Positions 17,962 to 25,622 of a DNA stretch of 64,000 bases are shown one piece after another. Below the pieces are notes generated by a model that saw only the letters and a list, made by a program, of their open reading frames with translations, was not told the DNA's origin and searched no databases. This DNA comes from Bryobacteraceae bacterium (GTDB taxonomy: Bacteria > Acidobacteriota > Terriglobia > Bryobacterales > Bryobacteraceae): NCBI GenBank assembly GCA_029975915.1, contig JARKOC010000248.1, positions 77,433-141,432 of the forward strand, in the 5' to 3' direction. How positions within the stretch are numbered: position 1 is the first letter of the stretch; each line of letters opens with the position of its first letter. The position numbers were made by a program, and so were the translations under genes.

Positions 17962-18374
17962 GACTTGGCAGCCTCCATCGGCGCGGCGCACTCGCCGCAA
18001 AATTTCATTGCCCGGTCGAACTCCGCGCCGCACGAGGGACACTTGTAGGCCGCATTTGTGGCGGCCTTCGACTCGGCTGGCTTCTCGGCAGGCGCCGCCG
18101 GCCGGACCTTGCCGATTAATGCCGCGATCTCGGCGTTCACCTTTGCCAGTTGCTTCTCCAGCGCCTGCTTCGACTTCTCGTAATCGGCTTCCGACAGCTT
18201 GCCCAGCCTGAACTCGAAGCTCAGATCGCGCATGTTTTCGTAGATCGCCGCCTTGCGCTCCTCGAGATGCGCGGTTGGCGAGAGCGTCTCGGTAGGCGGA
18301 ATCGCGCCGGGCCGGATAAAAAGCACCAGGGCCAGAACGGCGCTGATCAGAAGTATGGATACCGCTAATGTCAT
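17958..18374 (-). CDS. Zinc-ribbon membrane protein with CcmI-like N-terminal segment
   Basis: The 138-residue protein has an N-terminal membrane helix (TLAVSILLISAVLALVLFI), then a helical region ERKAAIYENMRDLSFEFRLGKLSEADYEKSKQALEKQLAKV that resembles the start of CcmI/CycH-type proteins. An alanine/proline linker leads to a C-terminal zinc ribbon CPSCGAEFDRAMKFCGEC, Cys-x2-Cys spaced pairs. It sits between ccmF and the carboxypeptidase-regulatory gene. It may help hold apocytochrome or heme-lyase parts together; I cannot name it more exactly. Confidence 0.7.
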   Translation of the reverse strand: MTLAVSILLISAVLALVLFIRPGAIPPTETLSPTAHLEERKAAIYENMRDLSFEFRLGKLSEADYEKSKQALEKQLAKVNAEIAALIGKVRPAAPAEKPAESKAATNAAYKCPSCGAEFDRAMKFCGECAAPMEAAKS

Positions 18375-18436
18375 TTGTCGGGGCCAGCTACATTTTCCAC
18401 AATTCAGGCCTGTTCATGCATGAGTACTCAAGCGTC

Positions 18437-20452
18437 CTAGCCCGCCAGGACCTTTTCGCCGGTAAGCTCATCGGCAGGCTCCATTTTCGCCGCTGAAACC
18501 CGGGCCTTGCTCGGCACAAGGCAAACCGCCGTACCGAACATCAGAACCACAAACCCGACCCAGATCCATGAAACCAGCGGGAAGATGTAGGCCTGAATCA
18601 CGGCCTTGTTCTCCTCGGTCTGCGACATGCCCGCGAAGTTCAGGTAGACATCCTCGTTCAACCGCCGCCGGATCGAAACCTCCGATGTCGGCTGCTCTGT
18701 CACCAGGTAAACCCGCCGTTCCGGCTTCAGTTCTTGTAAGAACTTGCCGTCCTTGTAAACGCCGATCTCGGCCCGCTGCCATGTGTAGTTTGGATTGTCG
18801 CCGTCGGTGATCTTGTCCACATGGAACTCATAGCCGCCCATGGTGAACCGGTCGCCGATCACCACCTCGCGCGTTGTGTCCTTGTTGAACGCCGCCCCGC
18901 TGAAGCCGATGAACATGATTACCACGCCCATGTGGACGAGGTATCCGCCATAGCGCCGGGTATTCCTGTGGGTCAGTTCAATCGCTGCCCGCACCAGGTT
19001 CATCTCACTTTTGCCGGCGATGGCCCGAGAGCCTTTGTAGAATTCCATCAGGATGGTTGTCGTCACGAACGCACAGAGCCCAAGGCAGACCGACGCGTAG
19101 AAGTGCCTAGAACCAAGGGCGACCGACGCCACAACGGCCACGACGAACATGATCGCCGGCCAACGGAACGCCCGTTTCAGGCTGTCCCAGGAACTGCGCC
19201 GCCAGGCGATCAGCGGACCTACTCCAGTCAAAAGCAGCAGAAATAGCCCGATCGGGATGTTCACCTTGTTGAAGAACGGCGCGCCCACCGTGATCTTTTC
19301 GCCCATCACATATTCAGTGAGCACCGGGAACATCGTCCCCCACAGCACCGCGAACGTTGAAGCTAGCAGGATCAGGTTATTGAACAGGAAGCTCGATTCC
19401 CGCGACAACACGCTTTCCAGTTGAGTCTCGCTCTTCAGGTAATCCAGCCGCCGGACGATCAGGACCGTCGTCAGCGTGATTGCGATGGCCAGGAATCCAA
19501 GGAACCAACTCCCGAGCGACGATTGCGCGAAGGCGTGCACGCTCGAAACAATCCCTGACCGCGTCAGGAATGTTCCAAAGATACAAAGGAAGAACGTGGC
19601 GCTTACCAGCACCATGTTCCACACCTTCATCATGCCCTTCTTCTCCTGCATCATCACCGAGTGCAGGAACGCTGTCGCCGTCAGCCACGGCAGCAGGCTG
19701 GCGTTTTCCACCGGATCCCATCCCCAGTAGCCGCCCCAGCCCAGCACCGCATAGGCCCAACCCGCGCCGAGCAGGATGCCCATGCTCTGGAATCCCCAGG
19801 TGATTAGCGACCAGCGCCTTGTCGTCGCAATCCACGCATCGCCAGGCTGTTTCGTGATCAGCGACCCCATGGCGAATGCAAACGGCACGATGAATCCGAC
19901 ATAGCCTAGATAAAGCGTCGGCGGATGGATCGCCATCGTCCAGTACTGAAGCAACGGATTCAATCCCTGCCCGTCCTGTACCGCCGTGATGCCTCGCCCA
20001 ACGGCCAGCATCTGGAACGGCGGCTCGACGAATGCGTTCAGCGTCAGGAAAAAGATCTGCGTGAACATCAGGATCGCCGTCACCCAAGGCATCATGTCGC
20101 GGAACTTGCGTCTGTTGGTGATCAGCACCACTGCCGAATACAGGCTCAACAGCCACGACCACAACAGCAGCGACCCCTCCTGCCCGCCCCACCATGCCGC
20201 GAACTTGTACACCGCCGGCATCGCCTTGTTTGACCGCGCAGCCACATACGCGAAGCGGAAGTCCGACACCATCAGGGCATAGACCAGGATTCCGCTTGCC
20301 ACGGTCAACAGAATGAAAATCCCGTACACGGCCCTCTGGCCGCTCACGGTCAGGTACGGCCGTTTGGCAATCGCGCCAACCACCGAAGCCAGGACCGAAT
20401 ATATGGCCAGGCAGAAAGCGACTAAAATGGCGAGTGCGCCTAGAGTCTCCAT
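18437..20452 (-). CDS. ccmF: Cytochrome c heme lyase CcmF/NrfE
   Basis: The 671-residue protein has some fifteen membrane segments. The WWD heme-handling motif is at residues 239-250 (WGGYWGWDPVEN). Other CcmF landmarks are WWGGQEGSLLLW near 87, AIHPPTLYLGYVG near 174 and LTRSGIVSSVHAF later. CcmF receives heme from CcmE and attaches it to the CxxCH of apocytochromes on the outer side of the inner membrane. No CcmG or CcmH gene follows, as it would in gammaproteobacteria. The C-terminal domain includes a beta-rich periplasmic portion with HVDKITDGDN. Confidence 0.94.
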   Translation of the reverse strand: METLGALAILVAFCLAIYSVLASVVGAIAKRPYLTVSGQRAVYGIFILLTVASGILVYALMVSDFRFAYVAARSNKAMPAVYKFAAWWGGQEGSLLLWSWLLSLYSAVVLITNRRKFRDMMPWVTAILMFTQIFFLTLNAFVEPPFQMLAVGRGITAVQDGQGLNPLLQYWTMAIHPPTLYLGYVGFIVPFAFAMGSLITKQPGDAWIATTRRWSLITWGFQSMGILLGAGWAYAVLGWGGYWGWDPVENASLLPWLTATAFLHSVMMQEKKGMMKVWNMVLVSATFFLCIFGTFLTRSGIVSSVHAFAQSSLGSWFLGFLAIAITLTTVLIVRRLDYLKSETQLESVLSRESSFLFNNLILLASTFAVLWGTMFPVLTEYVMGEKITVGAPFFNKVNIPIGLFLLLLTGVGPLIAWRRSSWDSLKRAFRWPAIMFVVAVVASVALGSRHFYASVCLGLCAFVTTTILMEFYKGSRAIAGKSEMNLVRAAIELTHRNTRRYGGYLVHMGVVIMFIGFSGAAFNKDTTREVVIGDRFTMGGYEFHVDKITDGDNPNYTWQRAEIGVYKDGKFLQELKPERRVYLVTEQPTSEVSIRRRLNEDVYLNFAGMSQTEENKAVIQAYIFPLVSWIWVGFVVLMFGTAVCLVPSKARVSAAKMEPADELTGEKVLAG

Positions 20453-20505
20453 GGTGCGGTTGCGTCTCCTTGGTGCGGACTCAAACGGGCCGGCATCGGG
20501 TCAGG

Positions 20506-20949
20506 TCAGATCGACGACGGCTTGCCGCTGTTCAGCGGTACATCGGATGGGTGCTTGTTCGGCTCGGCTTCGTACTTTGACGGGCATTTGGCGGCGATCG
20601 ATGAAGCATGAAACGTGCCCTCGGCGCTCAGTTTTCCGTCGGCCATCGCCTGTGAATTGTCGCGGAAAGTGTCCGGCAGCGGGTCCTTGCCCATATAAGT
20701 TACATCGAGAAGCTGATTGCGCTCCTTTTCGATGATCTTGAAGTGGACCTTTGTCCCTTCCCGGTGGATCGAGCCCGGAACCACGTCGCCCGTCACACGG
20801 ACCCGCTTGCCCACCTGGCTCGCATCGTTTCGCAACTCCGAAATCGTCTTGTAGTACGTTTTCGACTCGTTGATCCCGCTTACTGCCAGCCAGGCGAGCG
20901 TGCAGATGATGCCCCCCATGACCAGACCGAACTTGACGTATGTTTTCAT
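20506..20949 (-). CDS. ccmE: Cytochrome c maturation heme chaperone CcmE, Cys variant
   Basis: The 147-residue protein has an N-terminal anchor (residues 7-24) and an OB-fold core with VGKRVRVTGDVVPGS and KVHFKIIE. In the E. coli protein the heme attaches covalently to His130 in an H-x3-Y motif. Here the matching place reads AAKCPSKYEAE, with Cys122 and Tyr126 as C-x3-Y. A Cys-type CcmE is known from Desulfovibrio and some archaea, in Ccm systems lacking CcmG and CcmH, which agrees with the gene set here. A TATAAT hexamer at 20972-20967 on the minus strand precedes the start by about 18 bp. Confidence 0.9.
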   Translation of the reverse strand: MKTYVKFGLVMGGIICTLAWLAVSGINESKTYYKTISELRNDASQVGKRVRVTGDVVPGSIHREGTKVHFKIIEKERNQLLDVTYMGKDPLPDTFRDNSQAMADGKLSAEGTFHASSIAAKCPSKYEAEPNKHPSDVPLNSGKPSSI

Positions 20950-20966
20950 ATGAGTCCTACGCCCTC

Positions 20967-20972
20967 ATTATA
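20967..20972 (-). promoter_or_regulatory. Candidate -10 box for the ccm operon
   Basis: On the minus strand the hexamer reads TATAAT, a perfect sigma-70 -10 box, placed to start a transcript about 10 bases before the ccmE ATG at 20949. A good -35 box is not visible at 17 bp spacing (the hexamer there reads ACCTTG). The placement suggests a short 5' leader for the whole ccmE-to-ccmD run. Confidence 0.4.
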
Positions 20973-21176
20973 AGGCCAATCCGTACTTCCAAGGTCATAA
21001 TCGCGCCTGACCACATCCCCAGCATCGCATCGACTGTCCTGCCCTTACATTATCACCGATGCACCTATCCGCCGCCAGATTTGACATCCGCCCGTAAGCC
21101 TCTGAGCCCAAAGCCCGGACTCTGCGACGCCGCTTCGACTCCCGGCGCGCCCTGCTGTTGCCCTCCGCGATCGTAT

Positions 21177-21668
21177 TTACTGATTGTTCCTGGCCAACCA
21201 GATGCCTAGCAGAAGGAATCCGGCGCCAACGGTAATGGCGCTGTCGGCGACGTTGAAGGCCGGGAAATGACTGGAGCCGAGATAAAAATCGAGGAAGTCG
21301 GTGACCGATCCATAGCGCAGGCGGTCATGAAGGTTTCCTGCGGCGCCGCCGAAGACCAGACCCAGGCCGAATCTGCTGGTCCAATGCTCCGTCGTGCCGG
21401 GGCGGATCGCGGTCCACAGCATCCAGGCGATGAAGCCCATAACCAGTAGACTGAAGCCCACAAGGATCGGCGAACTGCGGCCGTCGTCGCTCTGGAACAT
21501 CCCGAAGGCAATCCCGGTGTTGCGTGTGTGAATGATCCGGAAGAAACCGGGGATGACCTGGATGATGCGCCACTCGTCCACGCTGGATTCGATCCAGATC
21601 TTCGTCCAGCGGTCGAGCGCGACCACGAGGGCCGAGAGCGCCAGCGGAATCCAGTGCAAGCCGCGCAT
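21177..21668 (-). CDS. lspA: Lipoprotein signal peptidase (signal peptidase II)
   Basis: The start is the ATG at 21668 that overlaps the ileS stop; an open frame further upstream runs inside ileS and is not used. The 163-residue protein has four membrane helices, the first containing VVALDRWTKIWIE. The two catalytic aspartates lie in the GGAAGNLHDRLRYG block and in the FPAFNVADSAI block. LspA cleaves prolipoprotein signal peptides after lipidation. Placement after ileS is a common bacterial arrangement. The stated length is that of typical LspA. Confidence 0.94.
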   Translation of the reverse strand: MRGLHWIPLALSALVVALDRWTKIWIESSVDEWRIIQVIPGFFRIIHTRNTGIAFGMFQSDDGRSSPILVGFSLLVMGFIAWMLWTAIRPGTTEHWTSRFGLGLVFGGAAGNLHDRLRYGSVTDFLDFYLGSSHFPAFNVADSAITVGAGFLLLGIWLARNNQ

Positions 21669-24493
21669 CACTGCCCGAGGATCTCGTGGACAGCCTGCGC
21701 ACAGGCCGCGCAGACCGTCGGCAACGACGCGTCCGCGCCCTTGTCGTGGGTGTACTTCCAGCAGCGGTCGCACTTCTCGCCGGTGGCCTTCTGAATGGTG
21801 ACGGCGAGTTCCGCGCCGCCGGTGGAAGCGGCGAGTTCTACCTCGGACGTGATGAAGATGGACGGCAGTTGGTTTGCGTACTGGCGCAACAACGGCATCA
21901 GCGATTCGCCGGCTTCGAGTACCACTTTGGCTTCGAGCGGCGCGCCGATCAGCTTTTCGTTGCGCGCGGTTTCGAGGCTCTTTAGAACCTGGTCGCGGAC
22001 TTCGAGCAGGCGGGACCATGTGGCGGTCAGAGCGGAGGCCGATTCCGGCAAGCCGGCTGTGAGTTCTTCAGGCGTTGGCGCCAGAGCGAGGTGGACACTC
22101 TCCGGCGAGCCTGCCGGCAGACGCATGTGGGACCAGGCTTCGTCCGCAGTGAAGGCGAGCAGCGGCGCGGCCAAACGAACCAGGGCGTGGTTGACCCGGT
22201 ACATGGCGGTCTGGGCGCTGCGGCGGGCTTTTGAAGCGGGAGCGGAGGTGTACAGGCGGTCCTTAAGAATGTCGAAGTAAACCGCACTCAGATCCGTCGT
22301 CGCGAAGTTGTAAATGGCCTGGTAGACGCGGTGGAACGAGTAATCGTTGTAATACTCGCGGCACTGCTCGACAAGCGCGGCGGCCCGGAGCAGGACCCAC
22401 TGGTCGATCTCCTCAAGTTCCGAGGACGGCAGGGCGTCGGCCGACGGGTCGAAATCGTGGAGGTTGCCCAGGGCGTAACGGAACGTGTTGCGGAGCTTGC
22501 GATAAGCCTCGGTGAGGCGGGTCAGGACAAGCTCGGACATGCGGACGTCTTCGTGGAATGCGACCGATGAGACCCACAGGCGCAGGACGTCGGCGCCGTA
22601 CTTCTTGAGGATCTCCTCGGGTTCGATGACGTTGCCGAGCGACTTGGACATGGCGCGCCCCTCGCCGTCGAGGGCCCAGCCGTTTGTGGCGCATTCGCGG
22701 TAGGGAGCGGCTCCGCGAAGGCCGACGCCGACGAGAATGGACGAGTGGAACCAGCCGCGGTACTGGTCGCCGCCCTCGAGATACATGTCCGAGGGCCAGG
22801 GCAACTGGTTCTCTTCGGTTAGCACGGCGAGGTGGCTCGAACCGGAGTCGAACCACACGTCGAGAATGTCGTTTTCCTTGCGGAACTCTGTGCCGCCGCA
22901 TTTCGCGCAAACGACGCCCTCGCCGATCAGTTCGGCGGCTGACTTGGTATACCAGGCGTCTGCCGTATGCTGGCGGAACTCGTCAACGACACGATCCAGA
23001 ACGTCGCGCCGCGTCAGGCACTCGCCGCACTTCTCGCAGTAGAACACCGTGATCGGCACGCCCCAGACCCGCTGCCGCGAGATGCACCAATCGGGGCGGG
23101 TGGCGATCATGTTCGAGATGCGCTCCTCGCCCCACTCGGGATGCCAGGAGACGGTCTTGATGGCATCGAGCGTGCGCTGGCGGAGATCGTTGCGCTCCAT
23201 GCCGATGAACCACTGTTCCGTGGCGCGGAAGATGGTCGGTTTGTGGCAGCGCCAGCAGTGGGGATAGGAGTGGTCCAGACGCTTTTCGCCAAGCAGCGCG
23301 CCTGCCTCCCGGAGAATGCCGGAGACGATGGGATTGGCGTCCCAGATCGTCTGGCCGATGATGGCGTCGGGGAGGCGTCCGGCCGCGCCTTCGGCGTGGA
23401 AGAAACGGCCGCCTGCATCGACGGGGCAAAACGTTGGCAGGCCGAACTTCTGGCCGGTGACATAGTCCTCCGCGCCGTGGCCGGGAGCGGTGTGGACTGC
23501 GCCGGTACCCTGTTCCAAGGTGACGTAGTCGGCCAAAACGCCCGAGGATTCGCGTTCGAGGAAGGGATGGATGAACTTCAGGCCATCCAGCTTTTCGCCC
23601 TTGAACCTGACGATTTCCCTGTAATCGGGCCAGCCGCAGCTCTCGGCTGTGACTTTGGCCAGTTCGGAGGCGACGATGTAAACGTCCCCGCGGGCCTCGA
23701 CGGCGGAATATTCAAAGCTAGGGTGAAAGGCGATGCCGACGTTGGCCGGGATGGTCCACGGGGTGGTGGTCCAGATCAGGCCGTATACGGATTTGCCGGC
23801 CAGCGCGGGATCGAGGGCAGCCGGATCGCCCAGCAGTTTGAACCGGACCCAGATGGACGGGCTGGTATGGTTTTCGTACTCGACTTCAGCCTCGGCCAGG
23901 GCTGTGCGGCAACTCGGGCACCAGTTGACGGGCTTCAGTCCTTTGTAGACGTAACCCTTATCCAGGAATTCGACAAACGCACCGGCGATGACGGCTTCGT
24001 AACTGGCCGACATCGTGAGATAGGGGGCTTCCCACCGGCCGAGGACGCCCAGGCGCTGGAAGCTCTTGCTTTGGAGGGCGACGAACTTTTCGGCGTACTT
24101 GCGGCACTCGGCGCGGATCTCGGCCTTCGACATCTTTGCCTTTTTGCCGCCGAGCAGGCTATCGACCTTGATCTCGATGGGCAGGCCGTGGCAGTCCCAG
24201 CCGGGGACGTACGGCGAGTCGTAGCCGGACATCGTCTTCCACTTGACGATGAAGTCCTTCAGAATCTTGTTGAAGGCATGGCCTAAGTGGATGTTGCCGT
24301 TGGCGTAAGGTGGGCCGTCGTGGAGGATGTAGGTGGGCTGGCCGCGGCGGGCGGCCCGGATGTTGTTGTAGAGACCAGCCTGGGTCCACTTTTCGAGCAT
24401 CTTCGGCTCAGTCTGTGGAAGGTTGGCTTTCATCGAGAAGCCGGTTTGGGGCAGGTTGACGGTCTTTTTAAGGTCGGGTTGCTGAGGGTCCAT
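21668..24493 (-). CDS. ileS: Isoleucyl-tRNA synthetase
   Basis: The 941-residue class I synthetase has the HIGH-type motif HLGH at residues 69-72 and KMSKS-type motif MSKS at about 614-617. The editing domain includes the WTTTPWTIPANVGI segment around residue 245. The C-terminal zinc motif is CDRCWKY with CAAC near residue 907-930. It charges tRNA-Ile and hydrolyses misactivated valine. Length is normal for the bacterial type. The final codons overlap the lspA start, so the two are probably translationally coupled. Confidence 0.97.
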   Translation of the reverse strand: MDPQQPDLKKTVNLPQTGFSMKANLPQTEPKMLEKWTQAGLYNNIRAARRGQPTYILHDGPPYANGNIHLGHAFNKILKDFIVKWKTMSGYDSPYVPGWDCHGLPIEIKVDSLLGGKKAKMSKAEIRAECRKYAEKFVALQSKSFQRLGVLGRWEAPYLTMSASYEAVIAGAFVEFLDKGYVYKGLKPVNWCPSCRTALAEAEVEYENHTSPSIWVRFKLLGDPAALDPALAGKSVYGLIWTTTPWTIPANVGIAFHPSFEYSAVEARGDVYIVASELAKVTAESCGWPDYREIVRFKGEKLDGLKFIHPFLERESSGVLADYVTLEQGTGAVHTAPGHGAEDYVTGQKFGLPTFCPVDAGGRFFHAEGAAGRLPDAIIGQTIWDANPIVSGILREAGALLGEKRLDHSYPHCWRCHKPTIFRATEQWFIGMERNDLRQRTLDAIKTVSWHPEWGEERISNMIATRPDWCISRQRVWGVPITVFYCEKCGECLTRRDVLDRVVDEFRQHTADAWYTKSAAELIGEGVVCAKCGGTEFRKENDILDVWFDSGSSHLAVLTEENQLPWPSDMYLEGGDQYRGWFHSSILVGVGLRGAAPYRECATNGWALDGEGRAMSKSLGNVIEPEEILKKYGADVLRLWVSSVAFHEDVRMSELVLTRLTEAYRKLRNTFRYALGNLHDFDPSADALPSSELEEIDQWVLLRAAALVEQCREYYNDYSFHRVYQAIYNFATTDLSAVYFDILKDRLYTSAPASKARRSAQTAMYRVNHALVRLAAPLLAFTADEAWSHMRLPAGSPESVHLALAPTPEELTAGLPESASALTATWSRLLEVRDQVLKSLETARNEKLIGAPLEAKVVLEAGESLMPLLRQYANQLPSIFITSEVELAASTGGAELAVTIQKATGEKCDRCWKYTHDKGADASLPTVCAACAQAVHEILGQ

Positions 24494-24594
24494 TGTATGC
24501 TTGCCCGGTAAGAACAGGGATGTATGCTGAATCTTTCATCGTACACAATCGGACTGCAACCACCTGAATCCGGGCGGCGTCTGGAAGGAACGTA

Positions 24595-25563
24595 ATGAAA
24601 GGTGCAGTCGCTCTATTGCTGGCTGCGGCCGTCTCGCCGGTGGCCGGACAGAGCCTCCTGACCTACGACAACTCCGGCGCCCTGATCTCCCAAACCGAAG
24701 CGGCCCTGCGGCCGGGCGGCATGGCTTACGTGAGCCGGGAGGCGTTGTACGGAGCGGCTTCGGCCATTGTGATCGAGGCGGGCGGGCGGCTGCACCCGGT
24801 GCTGTGGGTTGCCGGCGACGAGCCGGACATCGCGGTGGCCAGGGTGTGGATCGGATTGCAGGCCAAGCCGGGGCCGGACCCGTCCACCCGCAAACCGGAC
24901 CGGGCCCTGGCCGGCGGCGTCGAGTGCCAGGTCGGCGAATTGAGGGAGATGGGCGCCGTAGGGATGCTGGCGCGGCTCGACTTTGGACATTTGCACCCGC
25001 CCGTCAGCGCACCGCTCTACGACGAGCACGGACTTCTGGCCGGCTGGAGCCTTGGACGTGAGGTGGACGGAAAAATGTTCTGGTTCGCCGCGCCGGCAGG
25101 ACGGCTGGATCAGATGCCGCCCATCCGCGAGACCCTGGAGCAATGGAACGCACGGCGGCCGAGGGAAAGCGAGGCTGCCTACTCAAAAGCGTTAGGCCAC
25201 CTCTGGGTGGACGACATCGAGGGCGCGCTGTTCTATATGCGGAAGGCGGTAGACACAGACCCATCGAACGCCCGGGCATGGATGCAACTCGGATTCACTG
25301 AAGGAAAGGCGGGGTTGGGACCGCAGCGAATAAGGAGTTACAAAAAGGCGGTGGAGATCGATCCGGGCCTTGAGGCCGCCAGGTACCTGCTCGGCATGAA
25401 CCTGCTGATGACGGGCGACCGCGATGGCGCACGGGAACAGCACAAGGCCCTGGTACGGTTGAAGTCGGCCTACGCCCATAGGCTCAAGAGCTTCCTCGAT
25501 TCGCTTCATGTGGACGAGATCGACGGCGGCAAGGTGAAGCATCGTCACGGCAAATCAGCCTGA
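24595..25563 (+). CDS. Secreted TPR protein with a degenerate trypsin-like N-terminal region
   Basis: The 322-residue protein begins with a signal peptide (GAVALLLAAAVSPVAGQ). Residues 40-180 resemble a serine-protease fold in strand order (ASAIVIEAGGRLHPVLWV, then DIAVARV) but lack the expected catalytic His and Ser motifs, so it is probably inactive. The C-terminal third has TPR-like repeats: EAAYSKALGHLWVDDIEGALFYMRKAVDTDP, then NARAWMQLGFTEGKA, and LEAARYLLGMNLLMTGDRDGAREQHKAL. Such proteins act as scaffolds. The gene is divergent from ileS, with 101 bp between starts. Confidence 0.62.
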   Translation: MKGAVALLLAAAVSPVAGQSLLTYDNSGALISQTEAALRPGGMAYVSREALYGAASAIVIEAGGRLHPVLWVAGDEPDIAVARVWIGLQAKPGPDPSTRKPDRALAGGVECQVGELREMGAVGMLARLDFGHLHPPVSAPLYDEHGLLAGWSLGREVDGKMFWFAAPAGRLDQMPPIRETLEQWNARRPRESEAAYSKALGHLWVDDIEGALFYMRKAVDTDPSNARAWMQLGFTEGKAGLGPQRIRSYKKAVEIDPGLEAARYLLGMNLLMTGDRDGAREQHKALVRLKSAYAHRLKSFLDSLHVDEIDGGKVKHRHGKSA

Positions 25564-25622
25564 TCCAGTCCATTTACCGGGTTGCCTTCGGCAGCCCAGT
25601 TTTGAAAAGCTTTGTAGAGCGA

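Noticed and set aside
22967..24286. 439-codon plus-strand frame
   Set aside because: It is the antisense shadow of ileS, which has all synthetase motifs on the minus strand.
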